From JAUSFM01 sp964343705 (GTDB lineage: Archaea; Nanobdellota; Nanobdellia; Woesearchaeales; UBA12501), in assembly GCA_964343705.1 (NCBI GenBank), contig CAYFJX010000014.1, positions 1 through 32,908 of the forward strand: a stretch of DNA of 32,908 bases. The letters are read 5' to 3'. Position 1 is the stretch's first letter, and each line of letters begins with the position of its first letter. This document shows, one piece after another, positions 28,182 to 32,908 of the stretch. Position numbers and translations under genes: made by a program. The notes under the pieces are model-generated. The model had not been told where the DNA came from. It did not search any database and saw only the letters and a program-made list of their open reading frames with translations.

Positions 28182-28221
28182 ACATATGATGAAAATATCA
28201 TATGTAATATAAATGTTTTGT
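28182..28221 (-). promoter_or_regulatory. Operator and TATA box of the arsR-copA operon
   Basis: The perfect 9-bp inverted repeat ACATATGAT-GAAAAT-ATCATATGT (28182-28205) ends 1 nt before the ATG. On the - strand a TATA-like TTTATATT (about 28208-28217) lies just upstream. The palindrome covers the likely start site, the expected place for an autoregulating ArsR dimer. Confidence 0.7.
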
Positions 28222-28267
28222 TTTTCTAGCCGCTATATTTTTAAAGCGTGATTGCCTTGAAGGGGGT

Positions 28268-29035
28268 ATGGGAACAATTGTAACTATTGGCGGTGGATCT
28301 ATCAGAGGAGAAACTCGTGCTATTGACAAAGAAATTGTTCGATTGAGTGGCAAGAAAAAGCCAAAGGCATTATTTATTCCAACTGCAAGTGGGGATGATG
28401 ATGTATATTGGGGTTTCTTTAAAAAAATGTATTCTAAGCTCGGTTGTGTTTGTAATGCTCTCTTCCTAACTCGGGGAAGACCTATATCAAAGGAGATAAA
28501 ACGTAAGATACTTACTGCTGATATTATCTATGTTGGTGGTGGAAACACCCTTATGATGATGCGATTATGGCGGCGGCTTGGTGTTGACAAATTGCTGCGG
28601 CAGGCATACAAGAAAGGAGCAATCATGGCAGGCCTAAGTGCAGGAAGCATCTGCTGGTATGCAGCAGGGCATAGTGACTCTATGTATTATTATGCGCAAG
28701 AGCGTGCAAAAAAAGGTGGCAGTAAGAAATGGCAATACATTTTTGTGCGAGGCCTTGGTCTTGTTAATGCTGTACATTGTCCTCATTATGACAGTGAAAC
28801 TGATGGTGTTCCTCGAGAAAAAAGTTTTAAGAAATTATTCAAAAAATTGTCAGGTAGGGTCATGGGGATTGTTGTTGATAATAATTGTGCGGTGGTTTAC
28901 AAAGATGGTATGTATCGGGTTATTACTTCTCAAAAAGGTGCAGGTGCCTACAAAGTCTACAAAAAAAGAGGAAGAATTGTTAAAGAAAAACTTATTGGGG
29001 AACAACCTCTAAAAAGATTGCTTATGATTTCTTAA
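28268..29035 (+). CDS. Peptidase S51 family protein (dipeptidase E/cyanophycinase-like)
   Basis: A 255-residue protein with the S51 signature: YVGGGNTLMMM, then the nucleophile elbow GLSAGSICW with S124, and HCPHYDSETDG carrying the probable catalytic histidine. Members hydrolyse Asp-X dipeptides or cyanophycin; the substrate here is not determinable. It has a TATA-like TATTTTTAAAG about 30 nt upstream and GGGGG before the ATG, and diverges from the arsR operon. Its 3' end overlaps the msrB remnant on the other strand by about 14 nt. Confidence 0.8.
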   Translation: MGTIVTIGGGSIRGETRAIDKEIVRLSGKKKPKALFIPTASGDDDVYWGFFKKMYSKLGCVCNALFLTRGRPISKEIKRKILTADIIYVGGGNTLMMMRLWRRLGVDKLLRQAYKKGAIMAGLSAGSICWYAAGHSDSMYYYAQERAKKGGSKKWQYIFVRGLGLVNAVHCPHYDSETDGVPREKSFKKLFKKLSGRVMGIVVDNNCAVVYKDGMYRVITSQKGAGAYKVYKKRGRIVKEKLIGEQPLKRLLMIS

Positions 29036-29540
29036 ATTCTAAAGCAGCACTGTTAATACAATATCTTTTTCCTGTTGGTTGTGGGCCATCTTCAAATAAA
29101 TGGCCAAGATGTCCACCGCACCGAGCGCATACAACTTCAACACGCTTCATACCAAAGCTGCGATCTTCAACCAGCTTGATGGCACCGTCATCAATAGCAT
29201 CTCAAAAACTTGGCCAGCCACTCTTGCTATCATACTTGGTGTCAGAATGAAATAGTTCATTTCCACAATCCCCGCATGTGTACACTCCTGTTTCTTTGTT
29301 GTTGAGTAGACTACCTGTGAATGCGCGCTCTGTTCCTTTTTCTCGAAGAATATGGTACTGTTCTGGTGTTAATTCTTTTTTCCATTCAGCGTCTGTTTTT
29401 GTAATAGGAAACACCTGTGCTTGATTTAATTGTTCTTTGTCAGCTGCACAACTTGTTTGTACTGTGTAGAGTAGTGCGATTGCAATAACTATTCCAAGTA
29501 CTATGCTGATGAGTGTTTTTGGTTTTATATGTTTTTTCAT
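29022..29540 (-). pseudogene. msrB: Membrane-anchored peptide methionine-R-sulfoxide reductase (MsrB) with an in-frame TGA
   Basis: A 172-codon gene. It starts with a signal anchor (about 10-28), then the MsrB domain with both zinc pairs CGDC and CARC and the catalytic cysteine in RYCINSAALEF. After SGWPSF the frame meets TGA (29202-29204), where most MsrB proteins have an aromatic residue. A TGG-to-TGA change would explain it, and the remaining 59 codons are intact to TAA at 29022-29024. TGA is a normal stop in this window, so it is not read as Trp. It is not selenocysteine, which would occupy the catalytic position. Either a sequencing error or a recent nonsense mutation. Confidence 0.85.
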
Positions 29541-29582
29541 GAGAAAAAAGAAGATAACTGGGTTTATAATGTTTATGCTATC

Positions 29583-29957
29583 TTATATGTAAGCAACTGC
29601 TAATTCTAATCCATGTAGTTCCTCATTTTGAGCTTTGTGTCCTTGCTTGGTTTTTCTGTATACAGGTACAAAATTATACTTTATTGGTTTCACTCTTTTT
29701 TCTTGTTCTTTAGGAGTAAGGGGCCGTCTTTTCTTTTCAGCATACTCTTCTTCAACCAACCTATACAGTTTTCTTTGAATTTTTTCACTGGCCCAGAAAT
29801 CCTGCCACAACCAATAGGCTCTACTCCAAGGCTTTTTAACATCTTTTAGTTTCTTCATTCCTTTGTCTTTATATACCTCATTAATAATTTCTACGAGGCT
29901 CTTCCACTCTTCAAAGTCAAGCACTTTATACACATCATGTTCATTAATATCAACCAT
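29583..29957 (-). CDS. Small basic soluble protein of unknown function
   Basis: 124 residues, rich in K, E and W, with no membrane segment or known motif. Tryptophans cluster in WSRAYWLWQDFWASEK (about 44-59). A TATA-like TTAAATA lies about 25 nt ahead of the ATG, implying a leaderless transcript. The family is not recognised. Confidence 0.6.
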   Translation of the reverse strand: MVDINEHDVYKVLDFEEWKSLVEIINEVYKDKGMKKLKDVKKPWSRAYWLWQDFWASEKIQRKLYRLVEEEYAEKKRRPLTPKEQEKRVKPIKYNFVPVYRKTKQGHKAQNEELHGLELAVAYI

Positions 29958-29994
29958 GAAAAAACAAAGAAGGAGGAGCTATTTAAGCCTTACG

Positions 29995-30030
29995 AAAAAA
30001 GAAATAGAAAAATAAAAAATAAAAAACAAT
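29995..30030 (-). terminator. T-rich terminator of glnA
   Basis: Directly after the glnA stop, the - strand is almost entirely T with scattered A over about 35 nt, the usual archaeal terminator. Confidence 0.55.
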
Positions 30031-31446
30031 TTACGCATCATAATACAGATGGAATTCCCATGGGTGTGGTCGCAGTCGAATCTCATCTACTTCAGCTTGT
30101 TTCAATGCAATCCAAGTGTCAATAACATCTTGGGTAAACACTCCGCCTTCCAATAAGAATTGGTGGTCGTTTTGTAATGCGTTCAGTGCTTCTTTAAGTT
30201 GCGAAGGAACTGAAGGAATCTTTGCTGCTTCTTCTGCAGAAAGATTGTACGTGTCAGTTTCCCATGCTTCGCCAGGATCAATTTGGTTTCTAATACCATC
30301 TAGCCCTGCCATGAGCATTGCTGAAAATGCAAGGTATGGGTTTGCAGTGGGGTCAGGTGTTCTGAATTCAACACGTTTTGCTTTTTCACTCTGATTGTAC
30401 ATGGGAATTCGGACAGCAGCGCTTCTGTTTCGTTTACTGTACACTAAGTTTACTGGTGCTTCAAAGCCAGGTGTTAATCGCTTGTAGCTGTTTGTTGTTG
30501 GTGCAATAAATGCACATAATGCTTTTGCATGTTTTAACAAGCCACCAATGTACCACTTTGCCATTTGACTGAGCCCTGCGTACCCTGCTGCATCAAACAT
30601 TAAGTTCTTGCCATCTTTCCACAAGCTTTGATGTACATGCATGCCGCTTCCATTATCATTAAAGAGTGGCTTTGGCATAAATGTTGCAGTTTTTCTGTGT
30701 TTTTTTGCAGTGTTTTTTACAATATACTTGTACAACATTGTTTTGTCTGCCATTGTGACAAGGGTGTCAAATCGCATGTCAATTTCACATTGTCCTGCTG
30801 TACCAACTTCGTGATGGTGCACTTCAACAGTAATCCCGCATGCAGTCATGGTTCTAAGCATTTCGTTTCGCAAGTTTTGTAAAGTATCACTTGGTGGAAC
30901 AGGGAAGTAACCCATTTTATGTCGTAGCTTGTGTCCAAGGTTATCTTCTGTGTCTTGCCCACTATTCCAGATTCCTTCATGTGAGTCAACAAAATAAAAT
31001 CCTCCACTCTCTGTTTGGTTGTAACGTACTTGGTCAAGTACAAAGAATTCTGCTTCAGGTCCCCAGTAACTAACATCAGCAACACCACTGCTTTTCAGGT
31101 ATGCTGCTGCTTTTTGTGCAATGTGCCTAGGGCATCTGCTATACCATTCATGTGTTATAGGATCTTTAACAGTACAGATGATGCTGAGAGTCCTGTCTGA
31201 GAATGGATCAGTAACTGCTGTGTGTGGATCCGGGATTAGGATCATGTCACTTTCATTAATATCTTGGAATCCTCGGACTGATGAACCATCAAAGCCAAAA
31301 CCATCTGTAAATGATTCTGCTGTGAGTTCAGACGCGTGCATGGAAAAATGTTGCCATGTTCCTGGTAAGTCAATGAACTTAACATCGACAATGTCAAGGC
31401 CTTCTGTTTGTATTTTTTCTAGAACTTTTTGTATTGCTTCAGACAC
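30031..31446 (-). CDS. glnA: Glutamine synthetase, type I
   Basis: Makes glutamine from glutamate, ammonia and ATP. At 471 residues it is close to bacterial GlnA. Conserved parts: DGFGFDGSSVRGF latch, GPEAEFFVLD, the metal ligands in HHHEVGTAGQCEID, NDNGSGMHVHQSL, the NRSAAVRIP phosphate loop and VEFRTPDPTANPYLAF. The region TYNLSAEEA keeps a tyrosine (Y400) where adenylylated GSI-beta enzymes carry theirs. The GTG at 31446 is chosen because AGGAGGGA (31453-31460) lies 6 nt ahead; an upstream ATG (31494) would add 16 basic residues and sit inside the leader. Nitrogen assimilation implies a less reduced metabolism than many DPANN. Confidence 0.95.
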   Translation of the reverse strand: MSEAIQKVLEKIQTEGLDIVDVKFIDLPGTWQHFSMHASELTAESFTDGFGFDGSSVRGFQDINESDMILIPDPHTAVTDPFSDRTLSIICTVKDPITHEWYSRCPRHIAQKAAAYLKSSGVADVSYWGPEAEFFVLDQVRYNQTESGGFYFVDSHEGIWNSGQDTEDNLGHKLRHKMGYFPVPPSDTLQNLRNEMLRTMTACGITVEVHHHEVGTAGQCEIDMRFDTLVTMADKTMLYKYIVKNTAKKHRKTATFMPKPLFNDNGSGMHVHQSLWKDGKNLMFDAAGYAGLSQMAKWYIGGLLKHAKALCAFIAPTTNSYKRLTPGFEAPVNLVYSKRNRSAAVRIPMYNQSEKAKRVEFRTPDPTANPYLAFSAMLMAGLDGIRNQIDPGEAWETDTYNLSAEEAAKIPSVPSQLKEALNALQNDHQFLLEGGVFTQDVIDTWIALKQAEVDEIRLRPHPWEFHLYYDA

Positions 31447-31511
31447 AGAATATCCCTCCTGTTTTTTTTGCTCTTTTTTGCAATGTGCATACACTTTCCA
31501 ATCATGTTGTG

Positions 31512-31519
31512 TATATAAA
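31512..31519 (-). promoter_or_regulatory. TATA box of glnA
   Basis: TATATAAA on the + strand (TTTATATA on the coding strand) lies about 65 nt before the GTG start, leaving a leader of about 40 nt that includes the Shine-Dalgarno sequence. Confidence 0.5.
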
Positions 31520-31647
31520 ATCTCTTAGTCTTCTTTATAACAAAAGGAAACTATATTTTTGAAAAGTGAATGTTTGTTAAAGAAATTCTTGTTTTTTCTG
31601 TTTTTTTATGAACAAGTGTGTAACTACTTGAAATCATATGTTGCACA

Positions 31648-32808
31648 CTATGCAACTGCTCTATCATTTACCTTATCAGCGTCAGGAGGTGTTGGATCTG
31701 TGTCTCTGTAAAGCTGCTCAAGATGCTCGTTGCTAGTGAGGTAGTCTATCTCTTTTTTCAATCGTCTGCTTTCCTTGTGCACAGCCAGGTATGCAGCTCC
31801 TGCTGTATCACAACTTAGCAAACCAGATTCCATTGCTGCCAAGGTCTTACCTCCGAAACTGCCAGGCCCGCCCATTGTGAAATTTTCTGCTGCAATTCCA
31901 TTGTGTCGAAGTATTTGTTCCATACCATAGAAACTTGCTGCGACTTGCACATTTGATGATTGGAAACTATCGGTCCAAAAGTTACACGCAGCAAGATACA
32001 AGTCATCTTTGAGATCACGTGCAAAAGTTGGCGCAGTGGGTTTGTTTTCTTCATACTGTTTTTTTCGTTGTTCTCGTGTTTCTTTAAAGAAGTGGACTAG
32101 AGCACCAATTGATCCAATTACATTATTGCCAGTGTTTAGTGTAACAACAGCAGCGCCTTTGTAGGTTGGACTTTGATTCCAGCCAGTGAACTCACCAGCA
32201 ACAAGCATGCCTGCACCAATAACTGGTCCAACAAGTTGTGTAAGAGCCCATACCTCTGTGGATGTTAATTTTTCATCACTACGAAGCTTGGCTAAAAAAG
32301 GTCGTGCAATTTCTTCTGCTTCAAGCAATGCAGGAAGTGATCGGGCAGCAAGCTCCCATCCAATGCCTGTGCTTCCAGAAAAAGTACAATATGCATCAAT
32401 GCCTGCACCAAGCGCTGTGCCTGCTGCCACACCTACCAAGGCACCTCTCATTATTTTTTTATAATTTCTTATTTCTTCATGTTCATCTAATCTATTTTCA
32501 TAGGCGTCACACGCATCACGATATTCTTGAGACCATGCGTCAAGAAAAAGGCGTGTATGCTGACCAACATGATCATATCCCCTGCCAAAAACACCAAATC
32601 CAGGAGCATACTTAAATTGACCAAATCTAAAGGCGTGTTTTACATCATGTTGCACACGTTCAAAAGTAAGAACTTTTTTGAGGGCAGTTTTGTGCTGTAC
32701 TTGTATCTCACCATTAGGTGGGTCAAATAATTCTTCGTAGTCACGGAATCTTACTGATCTTCGAATAATTTCAATGCTTACAACCTGAGCTAAGCTATGG
32801 TCTTTCAT
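31648..32808 (-). CDS. Membrane protein of unknown function
   Basis: A 386-residue protein from the ATG at 32808, which follows GGAAGG. The frame stays open to an ATG at 32901, but that extension runs through a MITE end, so it is unlikely to be native. Two hydrophobic stretches, MRGALVGVAAGTALGAGIDA and VGPVIGAGMLVAGEF, are likely membrane segments, and a KETREQRKKQYEENK linker follows the third weaker one. The C-terminus is soluble and acidic. No known family is recognised. Confidence 0.6.
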   Translation of the reverse strand: MKDHSLAQVVSIEIIRRSVRFRDYEELFDPPNGEIQVQHKTALKKVLTFERVQHDVKHAFRFGQFKYAPGFGVFGRGYDHVGQHTRLFLDAWSQEYRDACDAYENRLDEHEEIRNYKKIMRGALVGVAAGTALGAGIDAYCTFSGSTGIGWELAARSLPALLEAEEIARPFLAKLRSDEKLTSTEVWALTQLVGPVIGAGMLVAGEFTGWNQSPTYKGAAVVTLNTGNNVIGSIGALVHFFKETREQRKKQYEENKPTAPTFARDLKDDLYLAACNFWTDSFQSSNVQVAASFYGMEQILRHNGIAAENFTMGGPGSFGGKTLAAMESGLLSCDTAGAAYLAVHKESRRLKKEIDYLTSNEHLEQLYRDTDPTPPDADKVNDRAVA

Positions 32809-32853
32809 CTGCCTTCCAGGTTTAAGATTGTATTTAAGTCTTTCCGTCAACGA

Positions 32854-32908
32854 GGGTGTGTCCCGAATCTCGAAATATTTATAACCCTCAAACACGCCCA
32901 TAGGGCGT
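32854..32908. mobile_element. End of a second MITE copy, cut by the window edge
   Basis: GGGTGTGTCCC (32854-32864) repeats the MITE terminus. The next bases, GAATCTCG, match the inner side of the right arm of the first copy (17 of 19 with the terminus). The window ends on ACGCCC-ATA-GGGCGT (32894-32908), a stem with a 3-nt loop like hairpin 1 of the double-hairpin module. Confidence 0.6.

Noticed and set aside
29202..29204. Selenocysteine codon or TGA read as tryptophan in msrB
   Set aside because: The catalytic cysteine is present further downstream, and TGA is used as the normal stop at several genes in this window.

Overview
The window is archaeal. It carries a 16S rRNA gene, tRNA-Ala(TGC) and a 23S rRNA gene in the archaeal order, with long complementary processing stems around each rRNA and no linked 5S. 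TATA boxes lie about 25 nt ahead of several starts, some transcripts look leaderless, and the Shine-Dalgarno sequences match a CACCTCC 16S tail. A 13-base N run marks it as an assembled, probably metagenomic, scaffold. A DPANN-type archaeon (Woesearchaeota or relatives) is my guess; the sequence read by eye does not prove it.

Layout. (1) 1-10611: an AT-rich defence-like operon on the + strand, with nearly every junction overlapping: ribbon-helix-helix protein, PLD+SNF2 helicase, large N6-adenine methylase, candidate HEPN RNase, GHKL ATPase fused to a Shedu-like nuclease domain, and a Cas4-like Fe-S nuclease. Both flanks hold related, inverted, decayed sequence. (2) 10612-12202: a non-coding stretch with hairpins, direct repeats and a tRNA-like segment, then a tyrosine recombinase. 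(3) 12203-18290: the rRNA operon. The 16S tail is duplicated in the spacer, and a group I intron with a LAGLIDADG gene interrupts the 23S. (4) 18408-23456: little-known genes, including a secreted protein, a frameshifted NACHT-like NTPase, a SAM methyltransferase and a Nudix-like protein, plus a 210-bp MITE with terminal inverted repeats and a 9-bp target duplication. (5) 23509-28205: a copper-homeostasis cluster on the - strand: ArsR regulator, CopA ATPase, membrane winged-helix protein, HMA-SafE-cupredoxin transporter, HMA chaperone. (6) 28268-32908: an S51 peptidase, an msrB broken by a stop codon, a hypothetical gene, type I glutamine synthetase, a membrane protein, and the end of a second MITE cut by the window edge.

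How the parts fit. The first operon combines DNA unwinding (helicase), self-marking (methylase), sensing or energy coupling (GHKL ATPase), DNA cleavage (PLD, Shedu-like and Cas4-like nucleases) and possible RNA cleavage (HEPN). It resembles the helicase-methylase-ATPase (Hma) type and shares parts with DISARM, but I do not recognise the whole combination. The second theme is small structured DNA: a double-hairpin module, each half an 8-bp stem with a 3-nt loop, occurs inside the 23S intron and inside the MITE with matching geometry and a compensatory base-pair change. Looser relatives occur behind the 16S gene and possibly at the right edge of the window.
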